From assembly GCA_029237695.1 (NCBI GenBank), contig CM055272.1:38220901-38284900 (forward strand): a stretch of DNA of 64,000 bases, in the 5' to 3' direction. This document shows, one piece after another, positions 9,822-20,329 of the stretch. A program made the translations under genes and the position numbers. This stretch comes from Conchocele bisecta. Taxonomy: Eukaryota; Mollusca; Bivalvia; Lucinida; Thyasiridae. The notes beneath the pieces were generated by a model. The model was not told where the DNA came from. It saw only the letters and a program-made list of their open reading frames with translations, and searched no databases. Position 1 is the first letter of the stretch. Every line of letters starts with the position of its first letter.

Positions 9822-12080
9822 ATGAACAGTGTAATTATATTGCTGCTGATCCCCCTCGCCTGGAGTGTAACTGCCAATCCGTACTCGCCTCAGACAGGTT
9901 GTATGATCGAATCCGGGAGTATGACGTGTGTCAGTATAATACCCACATCGGTACCGCGTGGAATCACCAAGGTAGTTTTGCGGAAATTGCCCCCATCTGA
10001 AGTGAGCAAAGCTTGCGTATTTTGCAACAAAACCTGGGCCAATGTCAAACAGTTGATGCTAACGGACGATTCCAGATACTATAACATAGATGGACTAAGG
10101 AATCATCTTTTTACAGGTCTGGATAATCTGGCCAACCTAACTATACATTTACAATATTTATCGCAACTACCATTAGGAGTGTTTTCCGGCCTGGACAAAT
10201 TAAATATGTTGGACATGTCAGATTGCCAAACACTGTCAATAAACTACATTTCGAACGCACTGTCAAACTCGAGCATTCTCCCAAACCTGAGAATTCTGAT
10301 ATTACACAATGTTAACACCGTTAATAATAACATTAACACACTAACAGAAGAAACATTTCGCGATTTTGTAAATGGCAGGAACATTACAGGAATAGACTTT
10401 AGTTCTACACGGCTCATGATTGTAAAGAAAAATAAAAATATATATGAGACAATGTATCCATTGTGTGAAACAGTGAAAATGGTGAATTTTTCAGATGCAT
10501 TATTTCTATCTACTCATGAGATCAACGTAAACCCGACTCCCTTAATTACATGCACAAGTCTTTTCACTTTAGACTTGAGTGGTATGTACACTAGATCCAA
10601 ATATCGGATGACAAGAAACACGTATTTCGTCAAAATAGCCAAGACAATAACATACGATAATTCGCCAGTAATTTACTTCTTGAACAACGTTGTAACGTTG
10701 ATTGCCATGAGATTATCTAAATCAGCGCCGGGTAAGCATCTGTACTTCTATGATTGTGTCCTGAATATATCATTCACCATGGCTATGAAACATTTAGACC
10801 TTTCATATAACAAAATTAAATGGCTAGATGGTATTATTTTGTCAGCCCACATTCGGCTTGAGTCATTATACCTATCGCACAACGATATGGAGTACGTGAC
10901 ACCGATGTTCTTCCAGCAGGCTATCATATCAACTTTGAAGAAATTTGACATTTCACACAACATGCTCAGTCGCATGGAATCGAACGAAACAGAATTGGAA
11001 ACATTATTCTCTAGTTTAGACGCGCTGGAAGTGTTGAGTTTATCCAACAACAATTTCTCACTAATTCCGCCAAATATGTTTGCACATAACACAAATCTCA
11101 AAGTTTTAGATATATCCAATAACAAACTTACTCATGTAACATTTGCAATTGTAAAACTCGTGGAACTTCGATATGTAGACATCAGCAGAAACGACATATC
11201 CATTTTAGATTCTGTATCAATTAACAATTTTAACTATATTTACAGCAAGCAGATACGTGACATAAATGACCGTTTAAGACTAAATGTACACAACAATCCG
11301 CTGAAATGCTCGTCTTGTGCGGACGTGGGTTATGTTGAATGGATTTCTACGTCTCCGGTAGTCATAGATACGGATATACGATACGAATGTGTGGCCGAGA
11401 ATAAGGAATCCAAGATAATTGGCAAGGACACGGTCAGCTCTACGCAGTACTTGTGTGACCGTGCAATGATACTGAGGAGAACAATTATAATGGCGACCCT
11501 TATCCCTATCGCATCAATAACATTGATAGTGATGATATCCATATATATACTGAAGTCTTTGAAAAAGAAAAGACTTGATGCACATGTGGATGATAGGAAA
11601 CGACGAATCGAGGATGATGACTACAAATTCAAGTACCCTGTGTTCCTGTCATATAGCAGCGTCGACAACAGCATCGTGCTGGAGCACTTGTACCCAGAAC
11701 TGCAGGACCACTTAAGGGCATTCTGCAGGACGGATCGTGAACTCGTCTGTATTGGCGACCGACATTTCAGGCCGGGCCAGTACATCGCCGACGAAGTCTC
11801 TCGCAGCATGGAGATGTCGGGGCTTCTTGTTGTTGTCATGTCCGCGAATTACTGTCACAGCGACTGGTGTATCGCGGAGCTACATCAGGCCTACCAGCTC
11901 CGTAAGCCGGTACTCATCATTTCAATCGAGCAGGTTGCCGAACGGGAGATTCCGGTACCGTTGCGGGGACATTTCCAGAGTCGTGTGAGAATCAAGTTTG
12001 CTCAGAACGCCGACGATGTCTACGCAATTATTCCGGAATGGGAGAATGTCTGTCATTCTATTCTGCATTTATTGCCATGA
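9822..12080 (+). CDS. Toll-like receptor (LRR ectodomain, transmembrane segment, TIR domain)
   Basis: Encodes 752 residues in one uninterrupted exon. Toll-like receptors sense microbial or endogenous ligands outside the cell and signal through TIR-TIR contacts with adaptors such as MyD88. Numbering from the ATG at 9822: signal peptide MNSVIILLLIPLAWSVTA; an N-terminal Cys-containing cap with CVFC; leucine-rich repeats clearest at about 300-490 (for example MKHLDLSYNKI, LEVLSLSNNN, LKVLDISNNKL); one C-terminal LRR cap from NPLKCSSC (Cys496, Cys499); a membrane helix at about 555-577 followed by KSLKKKR; TIR domain about 606-745. TIR box 1 is FLSYSSVD, the BB loop reads RHFRPGQYI (Pro651), and SDWCIAEL follows (Trp682, Glu686). 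One cysteine-rich C-terminal cap makes it the single-cysteine-cluster form. An in-frame ATG at 9777 would add 15 residues ahead of the signal peptide and is less likely. It ends TGA TAG, directly before the poly-G run. Ligand and expression cannot be read from the sequence. Confidence 0.95.
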   Translation: MNSVIILLLIPLAWSVTANPYSPQTGCMIESGSMTCVSIIPTSVPRGITKVVLRKLPPSEVSKACVFCNKTWANVKQLMLTDDSRYYNIDGLRNHLFTGLDNLANLTIHLQYLSQLPLGVFSGLDKLNMLDMSDCQTLSINYISNALSNSSILPNLRILILHNVNTVNNNINTLTEETFRDFVNGRNITGIDFSSTRLMIVKKNKNIYETMYPLCETVKMVNFSDALFLSTHEINVNPTPLITCTSLFTLDLSGMYTRSKYRMTRNTYFVKIAKTITYDNSPVIYFLNNVVTLIAMRLSKSAPGKHLYFYDCVLNISFTMAMKHLDLSYNKIKWLDGIILSAHIRLESLYLSHNDMEYVTPMFFQQAIISTLKKFDISHNMLSRMESNETELETLFSSLDALEVLSLSNNNFSLIPPNMFAHNTNLKVLDISNNKLTHVTFAIVKLVELRYVDISRNDISILDSVSINNFNYIYSKQIRDINDRLRLNVHNNPLKCSSCADVGYVEWISTSPVVIDTDIRYECVAENKESKIIGKDTVSSTQYLCDRAMILRRTIIMATLIPIASITLIVMISIYILKSLKKKRLDAHVDDRKRRIEDDDYKFKYPVFLSYSSVDNSIVLEHLYPELQDHLRAFCRTDRELVCIGDRHFRPGQYIADEVSRSMEMSGLLVVVMSANYCHSDWCIAELHQAYQLRKPVLIISIEQVAEREIPVPLRGHFQSRVRIKFAQNADDVYAIIPEWENVCHSILHLLP

Positions 12081-12082
12081 TA

Positions 12083-12123
<41 letters not shown>
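12083..12123. repeat. 41-base G homopolymer directly after the receptor stop codons
   Basis: Uninterrupted G run starting two bases after the TGA. Its exact length is unreliable in any assembly. It interrupts what would otherwise be the first spacer of the downstream array. Confidence 0.9.
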
Positions 12124-12590
12124 CGATGAGACTAGTGTATTCCCATTGAAATAACGTGTTTATTTGCGTGAAGCGACATTTTTCCGGATATGGACAACAT
12201 CCGACATTACATTATATGTGTATTACCCCGACACGAGTTTAGTCCGGAATGGGATAACGTCTGGCAATGTATTATATGTGTATTACCTTGGGATGACTTT
12301 AATCCGCGAATGTACACTATCTGACATTAGATTCAATGTACATTACCGTGTGACGAGCCGAGTCCGGAATGGGACAGCATCTGCCGATCTATTATGGTAT
12401 ATTTAAATTACCGTGAGACGAGATTATTCCCGAGTCGGAAAATACATGTCACTATATTCAGTAGTCTGTGTTTCCCACCGTGGGACGAGTGTAGCCCGAA
12501 TTGTAACAACGTATGCCATTCCATTCAGTTTTGTTTTGCCGCGTGACGAGTTTAGTCCTGAATGGGACAACTTCTGACATTGCATTTTCG
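12124..12590 (+). repeat. Tandem array of degraded copies of the receptor's 3' coding end
   Basis: Seven units of 60-66 bp, plus a damaged one at about 12130-12178, resemble the last 17 codons of the receptor (12030-12080). The shared anchor TCCGGAATGGGA occurs in full at 12243 and 12363, with variants near 12183, 12303, 12429, 12495 and 12556. Anchor codons start at 12184, 12244, 12304, 12364, 12430 and 12496, so the first five spacings are multiples of three and these six units share one frame. In that frame, units read PEWDNVWQCIICVLP and CNNVCHSI, against PEWENVCHSILHLLP in the receptor. Units end in a (C/G)GTGAGACGAG-like spacer. Stops interrupt the frame in the third unit. Confidence 0.85.
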
Positions 12591-12712
12591 CCCACCAGGT
12601 GCCCAGACAAACTAGGATATCCGTATAACCACGCCCATGCGAGATTTTCTTGTCTAACCCAACACGTGCTTGTCTCACATCTAGCAACGATAACTTTTCT
12701 AATAGGGCAACA
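12591..12712. repeat. Dispersed repeat, inverted relative to 24795-24900
   Basis: The block containing GATATCC, CACGCCCATG and GCTTGTCTCACAT is the reverse complement of the block near 24800-24900. A related piece occurs near 14185-14230 (CCCACATGGGCGTGG). It joins the receptor-derived array at ACCAGGTGCC. Confidence 0.65.
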
Positions 12713-13084
12713 TTAAGGCTAATGTGCGTAACAATAACGCCATCAAATAATGAATAAGATTTGTGTTTATTGTTTTCAATGGTTGTTGAAGTGTTTATTA
12801 TCACGTCCTATCGTCATGACGTCGTTTTAATTTGGATGACGTTGCAATGTGTAAAGTACCTTTTGGCGTCGCCAGGGTTGTATGGCGATGACAATGAACA
12901 TTAATTTGAAAACAATTTGCAAACGATCCACTGAACTGGCAATAGCGACCAATTCGAGGGTGAAAACTTTGTTTATCCCATTTGTTGACATGACAAAAAC
13001 ATTGGACGTGTCAAAAGTTGCATACATTCAGCAAATAAAACGTTGAACTTATTCTGGGTCGGATCAATATTTTGAGATTTACAA
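12713..13084. other. No gene recognised
   Basis: AT-rich DNA with several AACGTC/GACGTC-like motifs. An AATAAA at about 13033 could serve as a distant poly(A) signal for the receptor, but nothing ties it to that gene. Confidence 0.4.
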
Positions 13085-14962
13085 ATATGTTCTATATAAG
13101 GGCGAGAAAAAGTATCCATCATATGGACAGGTGTGGGACTAAGAGTATTCCAGACATACTCCGGTGTGTGACAAGGATATTCCACCCGAGTGGTCAGAAT
13201 ATGTCGTCAGAAACGATGCTTTGCCGAGTTTCTGACCACATATTCTGACCACGAGGGTGGAATATCCTTTTCACACACCGGAGTATATCTGGAATACTTT
13301 TTCTCGCATACCTAGTAAGTCTAGAATCATTTTTAGCCATAGTACGCCATCAACGAACCACCATGGTATAATAATAACTGTTTTTCTTTATATGCTATCT
13401 CCAATACAACCACTCAATCGCATTACCCGTATCAACAAATGAGTGTAAACAAAGTTTACACCAACAAATTAGAGTCTCCTACATTGGATCGAAACATTTA
13501 ACACATAACGGCTCAATAAAAATACGGTCTGGAAACGCCCATGACATCATGTGTAAACCCAATTACTACATACACAAAATAAATAGGACGTAGCACGAGA
13601 CAAACTCATATGAATATTGAAAATAGATCATATCTTCGTTTCAAATTTGTACAATAATGTTTACAGAATAATTTTATGCTTTTATTTTTAATATTTATTG
13701 CAATTCCGAGATGCTGTATTCAATTACGCAAAATATCACTCCGCCGAAAGTTTCACTCCGACGGACATTTCAACACGTTGCCGTTTTCAAGAAATTCTTG
13801 CTCAGTGGATTATTAAACAAATATTCCAATCACTATCAACTGTCACTATACAGTACATATGTTTGGGGAAGAATCAACAACATACAAGGTAAATATTTTG
13901 CTGTCAATTAACTGTGTTTTTTTTAAAATAATGATCAAGTATTCAGTATTCGGCCAACTGATTTACAGACGCCCCTTACACAACTCGCCCCACAAATTTA
14001 CGCAAATTGATAACACTGGATAAAACTGTTTTCACTCTTCTCCACATATTCTTCGACTTCGAAATCGCCAAATCGCGACGTTGTTGACATTGTTATCTAC
14101 TGACAGTACTGTGTAGAGAGGGTGTGTTTGTAAACAATGCAGACGACGTTTGGAAGCCAATACATAAAAAGTAGTTCCGATAGTGTGTGACAAGTCAGTC
14201 GTGTGAGACAGAAAAATCCCACATGGGCGTGGCTTCGGAAATAACATTGAAATGGACTCTGGCTATGCGAGAAAAGGATATTCCACCCTCGTGATCTGAA
14301 AATGTCGTCAGAAACTCGGCTCATTTCTGACAATATATTCTCACCATATGTCTCACACGGCTATCTCACACGGCTGACCTGTCACACACTGCCGGAACTA
14401 CTTTTTGTGTATTGGCTTCCAAACGTCGTCTGCATTGTTTACAAACACACGCTCTCTACACAGTACTGTCAGTAGACAACAATGTCAACAACGTCGCTCT
14501 GGATTTGTTATGTGGGCTATTATTTATTTCATGTTTTATCCAGTTTTATCAAATTTGCGTAAATGTGTGGGACGAGTTGTGTAAGGGGCGTCTGCAAATC
14601 AGTTGGCCCAATACTGAATACATGCTTATTATTTTAAAAAAACACATGTAATTGACAGCAAAATATTTACCTCGTATGTTGTTGATTCTTCCCCAAATAT
14701 ATGTATAGTGACAGTTGATAGTGATTGGAATGTTTGTTTAATAATCCAGTGAGCAAGAATTTCTTGAAAACGGCAACGTGTTGAAATTACAAATGTCCGT
14801 CGGTGTGAAACTTTCGGCGAACTGATATTTGCGTAATTGAAGACAGCGTCTCGGAATTGCAATACAACCTCAAAATAAAAACATAAAATGAATCTGTAAA
14901 CATTATTATACAAATTTGAATAGAGGATATATGGTCTATTTTCAATATTTATATGAGTTTGT
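13085..14962. mobile_element. Large composite foldback element, copy I
   Basis: The right part is a giant imperfect palindrome: 13600-14210 pairs with 14347-14962 over about 600 bp, centred near 14280-14340. The left part (13085-13600) contains its own smaller palindrome around GAAACGATGCTTTGCCGAG (about 13160-13290) with GATATTCCACCC arms. The whole of 13085-14180 recurs in reverse orientation at 22973-24256. Reading frames inside it are short and duplicated on both arms, so no transposase was identified. Confidence 0.8.
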
Positions 14963-15085
14963 TAATTCGAGGAAACGAATTGTTATAACGTGAGAACGAA
15001 TTGTTAATTCGAGGGAACGAATTGTTAAATTGAGGGAGCGAATTAATACAAAATAAATATCGATGTCCCCTATGGGGATCCGTAT
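14963..15085. repeat. Short 21-bp minisatellite with a GTCCCC-ATGGGGATCC cap
   Basis: Three to four copies of GGAACGAATTGTTAATTCGAG, followed by GTCCCCTATGGGGATCCGTAT. The same unit and a similar G/C-palindrome cap form the larger array at 43878-44245. Confidence 0.75.
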
Positions 15086-15170
15086 ATGTGTCCGTGTGAA
15101 ACAGACAGTAACGGATTATACACAGACTGTGCTGCCCTCGATCTCATAATGTCTTCCTTCCTTCTCTCTG

Positions 15171-15277
15171 TGTGCGTGCGTGCGTGCGTGCGTGCGGTGC
15201 GTGCGTGCGCGCGCGCGCGTCCGTGCGTGCGTGCGTGCGTGTGTGCGTGCGTGCGTGCTTGTGTGTGTGTGTGTGTC
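15171..15277. repeat. (TGCG)n / (TG)n microsatellite
   Basis: Long TGCG tract with a CGCGCG core, grading into TG repeats. Alternating purine-pyrimidine sequence of this type can adopt Z-DNA. Reading frames across it are compositional. Confidence 0.9.
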
Positions 15278-15389
15278 AACATTAATACATATCCAGTACA
15301 TGTGCAGTATCAATACATATATGCACACCCCAAAACAAGCCCCAACTATAATGCAATAATGAATGATGGTAATAGTAGCAATCAGTGGC

Positions 15390-15480
15390 ACGTTTCATTA
15401 AACTTCGTAGGACTAAAATGTTCGTAAGTGCCAATTAAGGGTCGTCTGTAAATTTCAATTGCTGGATTTGATATAGCATA
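15390..15480. mobile_element. Fragment of the TTTCACTAAAC palindromic MITE family
   Basis: Contains GTTTCATTAAACTTCGTA, ACTAAAATGTTCGTAAGTGC and TTTCAATTG. It matches one arm of the complete element at 39562-39844. Confidence 0.65.
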
Positions 15481-16069
15481 TTATGTCACGCAAATTTCTA
15501 TGGGGGCAGCCATTGATCGTGCTACGCCTAAACGGCGAGTACGACCAAGGCAATAGTGCCCTTGTGCCAACTTATCCTATGGCGTGTTGGTCTGTCTTTC
15601 TTTGTATATAAACGCCTACATATACTATTCTCTATAGTTGTCACAGTTGTGTGCTCAGTTTATGAGCTAAATGCTGGAAAACAGGAATCTAGACATTTCG
15701 TGCGGATGAATACAGCATCTATTATCTTTAGTTCTCACAGCTAGGTAGCAGTGAACAGTTAGCCGACAGTTTCGTACACCTTTTTTCTGGAAGTTTCAAA
15801 CAGTAATTTATTCCAGAGAAAACGTATGTATGGGAATGATTTTGCACCATAACCGCACATTTGCCTCTGGATGATGATTGAGAAAATGTGCAACTTTCAG
15901 TCTCTAGTTCTGCAAGAGATCAGTTTTTGTGAAGATAACATATTTCAGTATTTTAAGTTGTAACTTCAAACGAGATGGCTGTCATATATATAAATACATG
16001 TATATCAATTAATAACTCTAGGTTACAGATTTCATTACTTATTTAATACTTATTAACGTAAACCTTAAA
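15481..16069. other. No gene recognised
   Basis: AT-rich sequence without a recognisable gene, splice pair or repeat. Confidence 0.5.
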
Positions 16070-17130
16070 ACCTACCGGTTTCGTTAGACTCTTCAGGGGT
16101 ATTAACAACGTAACGTCACGTTCCACAATGTTCTATGACGTTACGTAGTACATGTATATGGTAGGCCGTTTAACTTTGGTTTGAATAGTTTTTGGAAATA
16201 TTTTTCTTTTTCTGAGCGGAGAGTTCTACTCGTACGTTTACATTTATAAAAGGGAAACATCTGAAACTTCGGAGACCGATCTTTAGCTCATGCATCTATA
16301 TGCCCACTCAGTGGTATTTGTCGAGTTGCAGGGTCTCGTATTTGCTGTGCGTACACAGTTCTGCGATTCCGCAAGTTTGATGTTTCACCGATATTGTACT
16401 CTCCGCATCCATTACATGTTATAACATATAAAAGATTCTGTACATTACATGACATAGATTCATTGACATAACTGAATGTATAATGGCTAGACTCTAAGTT
16501 ATGTACGCACAGTCCCCAGTTCGGGCGATTACATTTTGTAACCATCTTTTGACCAATATTTATACAGTCGAGCCTCCTCGAACGGCCACCTCTCTACAAC
16601 AATACCATCTCTGTAACATCCGCTATTTTATATTCCAAATGGACGATTTCCTCTATATCTAACCATCAGACTGCTGAGCAAGAAAATTGTCGTCTGCTGT
16701 TGCTTTTGCCTTCTTTCTCAATAAAAACACGTTTCGACAGCATTTTAGAATCATTTCCATTGGAAATGATTCTAAAATGTTGCCAAAACATGTTCTTGAT
16801 GAGAATTATCGAATAAATAAATAAACAGCGGACAACATAATTTAATTCAGCATTAACCGCCCTACAACAGCCACCTCTCTACAACAGCCAGTTTTGCGTC
16901 ATCCCATGGGTGGTTGTTGTAGAGAGGTTGCACTGTACCCTCAAACTTCGCATTTGTCAGAATATGTTTGAGAGTTTTGTGCTGCCGGTTACTTTTAATA
17001 ACTTTTTTTGTTTGCGGAACGGCTTTCATATGATTTTTTTCTTCGAGTATGGGCCAATTATTTTTAATTACATTAAATGCTTCCGGGTTATGTGGGTTGT
17101 GCGTAGATACATACATGTATGGTAAAACTG
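16070..17130 (-). pseudogene. Penelope-like retroelement remnant (C-terminal region with GIY-YIG endonuclease)
   Basis: Two minus-strand coding blocks separated by an inserted MITE. The upstream block (17116-16940) contains THNPHNPEAFNVIKNNWPIL and LKHILTNAKFEG, resembling the stretch between reverse transcriptase and endonuclease in Penelope-like elements. The downstream block (16560-16290) contains CNRPNWGLC, NLLYVITC and YNIGETSNLRNR, matching the GIY and YIG halves of a GIY-YIG nuclease, then GHID. After a stop, the same protein continues as KLFKPKLNG near 16170. The sequence ends near GAAGAGTCTAACGAAACCGG. The reverse transcriptase itself is absent, so this is a dead 3' fragment. Family assignment rests on motif pattern. 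Confidence 0.7.
16556..16935. mobile_element. TA-flanked MITE inserted in the Penelope-like remnant
   Basis: Begins TACAGTCGAGCCTCCTCGAA and ends TTGTAGAGAGGTTGCACTGTA, which pair imperfectly. Within it (about 16688-16836) is a nested hairpin element of the GTCTGCTGTT family, with arms around TTTCCATTGGAAA. TA at both borders fits insertion by a Tc1/mariner-type transposase. Confidence 0.75.
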
Positions 17131-17602
17131 TAACAGACTGATTCGTTACCTATGCTCATGTGCGAGGTTCAACTGACCTAATAGTTGCCGCACCTCATCT
17201 CGTATAGATTTTACAATCATCTTTTCCGTGTTCATCTTCCGAGAGTTTTGTTTGTTGAATAGAAATGTTATTAGTAAATATATGTAATAAAACACGAGTC
17301 GTTGAGTTTACATTTCTTTGATACGCAAACAAGTTGGCCTGTTAAAGACTGACATTATAGAATATGACCTTTTATTATATACCTACTCATGAAGTACTAG
17401 TTATACGATGTAAATAAAAGTCATAATTATGTTCTCATCGATGAAATAAACAACTTCCGGTGAAAATACGACTACTTCCGCTATCTATATTCATAACGCG
17501 CACCTGAAAGAAAACAGCGCAAATAGGCTGCAAATACACATTCATTACCGTATACAGTCTAAAAAACTGCTAATTTCCATGGAGCGGTATATAATAAATA
17601 GA
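17131..17602. other. No gene recognised
   Basis: Possibly decayed upstream sequence of the Penelope-like remnant: an open minus-strand frame of 29 codons near 17160-17250 has no recognised motif. The rest is AT-rich and unassigned. Confidence 0.4.
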
Positions 17603-17748
17603 ATATTCATATTTTTGCAACGAATATGACATATATGTTCATCGAGTGGTGTGAAATGTCCATATTTCATAACGGCACTCGTGAAATATGGACATTTCAC
17701 ACCACTCGATGAACATATATGTCATATTCGTTGCAAAAATATGAATAT
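17603..17748. repeat. Perfect 67-bp-arm hairpin at a scaffold gap
   Basis: Arms 17603-17669 and 17682-17748 are exact reverse complements, with a 12-bp loop. It lies 18 bp from the N gap, so the unresolved sequence may be further palindromic repeat. Confidence 0.95.
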
Positions 17749-17766
17749 CCTCTATTTGTTTCAAAT

Positions 17767-18266
17767 NNNNNNNNNNNNNNNNNNNNNNNNNNNNNNNNNN
17801 NNNNNNNNNNNNNNNNNNNNNNNNNNNNNNNNNNNNNNNNNNNNNNNNNNNNNNNNNNNNNNNNNNNNNNNNNNNNNNNNNNNNNNNNNNNNNNNNNNNN
17901 NNNNNNNNNNNNNNNNNNNNNNNNNNNNNNNNNNNNNNNNNNNNNNNNNNNNNNNNNNNNNNNNNNNNNNNNNNNNNNNNNNNNNNNNNNNNNNNNNNNN
18001 NNNNNNNNNNNNNNNNNNNNNNNNNNNNNNNNNNNNNNNNNNNNNNNNNNNNNNNNNNNNNNNNNNNNNNNNNNNNNNNNNNNNNNNNNNNNNNNNNNNN
18101 NNNNNNNNNNNNNNNNNNNNNNNNNNNNNNNNNNNNNNNNNNNNNNNNNNNNNNNNNNNNNNNNNNNNNNNNNNNNNNNNNNNNNNNNNNNNNNNNNNNN
18201 NNNNNNNNNNNNNNNNNNNNNNNNNNNNNNNNNNNNNNNNNNNNNNNNNNNNNNNNNNNNNNNNNN
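17767..18266. other. Assembly gap, 500 N
   Basis: Exactly 500 N, a placeholder size rather than a measured length. Confidence 0.99.
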
Positions 18267-20329
18267 AATAAGCCTATTGGTATAACGTACTTGGTGGAGA
18301 TACTTAACGGATATCGTTTGTACTTTGTGATCATAAATGTAAATATAATGCGTGTTGATATAACAAACCATACCCTTTAACATCTAAGCTTAAATATTGG
18401 CTATTGCGTTTACTTCGGCAGAATACATTCGGTCTGTTTAAAGTGCGTGGAGACCGAAGGATCCTCGCAAACTTTAAACAGACAAACTGTTTACTTACCA
18501 CAGTAAACACAACAGCCCGTGGTTTTATTCTATTTTATGATATTTTCAAAGATTAAATAACAACATAATTATGCCATTAAAATAAGGAATCATCGTGTTT
18601 TACGTCATTTTGTCTCAATTCATCGAACGTTGCCTGTCAATAGCATGCCGTTATTGACAACGACAACAAACAAACTTTAACCAATCTATGTGCCACAACG
18701 TCATGTGGGGCTAATATAATATATTCGGACATAAAACGCAGTATAGTAGGGGAGCAAGCACCCATAAAATGAATTATGTTCAACCCGAGAGAGCAAAAGC
18801 AACGACTACTTTAAATCAATGCATTATATCATCCTGAACACGAATCCGGTGTCGGTCAATCGAATCAGGTGGGACAAGGTCATTTTTGGGGTCATTAAGT
18901 GCACATGGGTCAAATGAGTGCAAAACTCACTCTATTTTGATAATACAATATGTACTTGCATAACATTACAGAACAATCCGATAAAGTATTTGTTACTGGT
19001 GATTATTGTTTTATGAGGCATATACAAAGCAATTCGGTATGCTCGGACGGCTCTATCGTTGAGAGTATCAACATATTCAAGATGGCCGCCTAGCATCAAT
19101 ATTTAGCCTGAAATGTGTACTTATTTGACGAATGAAAACAAATAGGCACTTGGATCTTGATCGGACGGACGCAGAAAAATCTTTGGATACCATGCATTAA
19201 TTTTAAACATAGATGAAGGCTACGAAATCCACATGTGGTGGACAATATCTTGGTATTGAGCTAGATATGAACATGTTAGTTTGATTTTCATCTGAGATAC
19301 GATATTAAAAATATAGATCAATAGTTATGCTCTTCCTAAAGAGCGTGTTTAATTCAAAATGGCCGTCATGTTTTCCAAAAACTCGAAAGTTATTGAATAT
19401 AATGTTTACTTTTGCTTTACATTAAGAATACTACTGCATTATGTTAGGCGTTTAAATCAGTAAGTTGGACACACTTGATTTTGGAGTCATTTGTAATTTT
19501 GTTTATTCAAAATGGTCGCCTCATTTAGGCTATTTTAATATAGTGTGGTACTGGCAATTGTGCGCTTCTTTTCATTTACTTTTAAATGTATTTATAGGAC
19601 AGATTCACATGTGTTCAGACTAGTAGTTCCCTGGTAATACACTTGGTGATGCTCTAATTAGGCCACACTCGTTGTAGAGTCACACTATTAAAATATATGT
19701 ACTGTTTGTTTTACGTATTGTATTTTATTGAGTATTACGTTATCATATACATAGTACACTGCACTATAATGCCATATATGTATACACTATGTATTGCGAT
19801 TGGTACATATGCTATAGTTCGGCCATATTCGCATTACAGTCAGATATTGAACTCTGTTACGTGCTGGTGTGCGGCTAAGTACCATGATATTTCAATCACT
19901 TTAGACTTAATTATAACCAAGATAAAACAATTCATGTAAAATACAACACTTATCAAATAGTATGTATTACAGTTTCTGTTTCCGTGAATATCCATACATT
20001 CACAAGTGGATATAACCATATGCATACATTTAAATTACACTGACATATTTAATAAGTGTCCCATATAACCATACGTCTGTACAAGTCAGATCAGCATATT
20101 TTACTTCAGCAAAACTGTCCGCATGACTGCTTGTATAATCAACGCTGATAAATGGAAATATATTCACAATTAACATTTATTCTCACGGACGATGGAACTT
20201 TCTGATATAATTATAGATTAGCATAGACTAATCAACCATGTTCATATTAATGCATTTAAAGTACTATATATTATATTACACAAATGGTTGTGATATTATA
20301 ATACACAGTTATGACACTTACATACACCA
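18267..20329. other. No gene recognised; scattered ATGGCCGCC-type motifs
   Basis: AT-rich intergenic DNA. A small bulged hairpin with 16-bp arms (GTCTGTTTAAAGT) spans 18432-18483. Copies of AAGATGGCCGCC-like sequence occur near 19080, 19360 and 19510, like those at 22400, 22700 and 22800. Confidence 0.5.

Noticed and set aside
15070..15391. His/Thr/Arg/Ala-rich frames
   Set aside because: Translation of the TGCG/TG microsatellite.
17639..18334. Long open frames on both strands across the first N gap
   Set aside because: They consist almost wholly of N and are artefacts of translating unknown bases.
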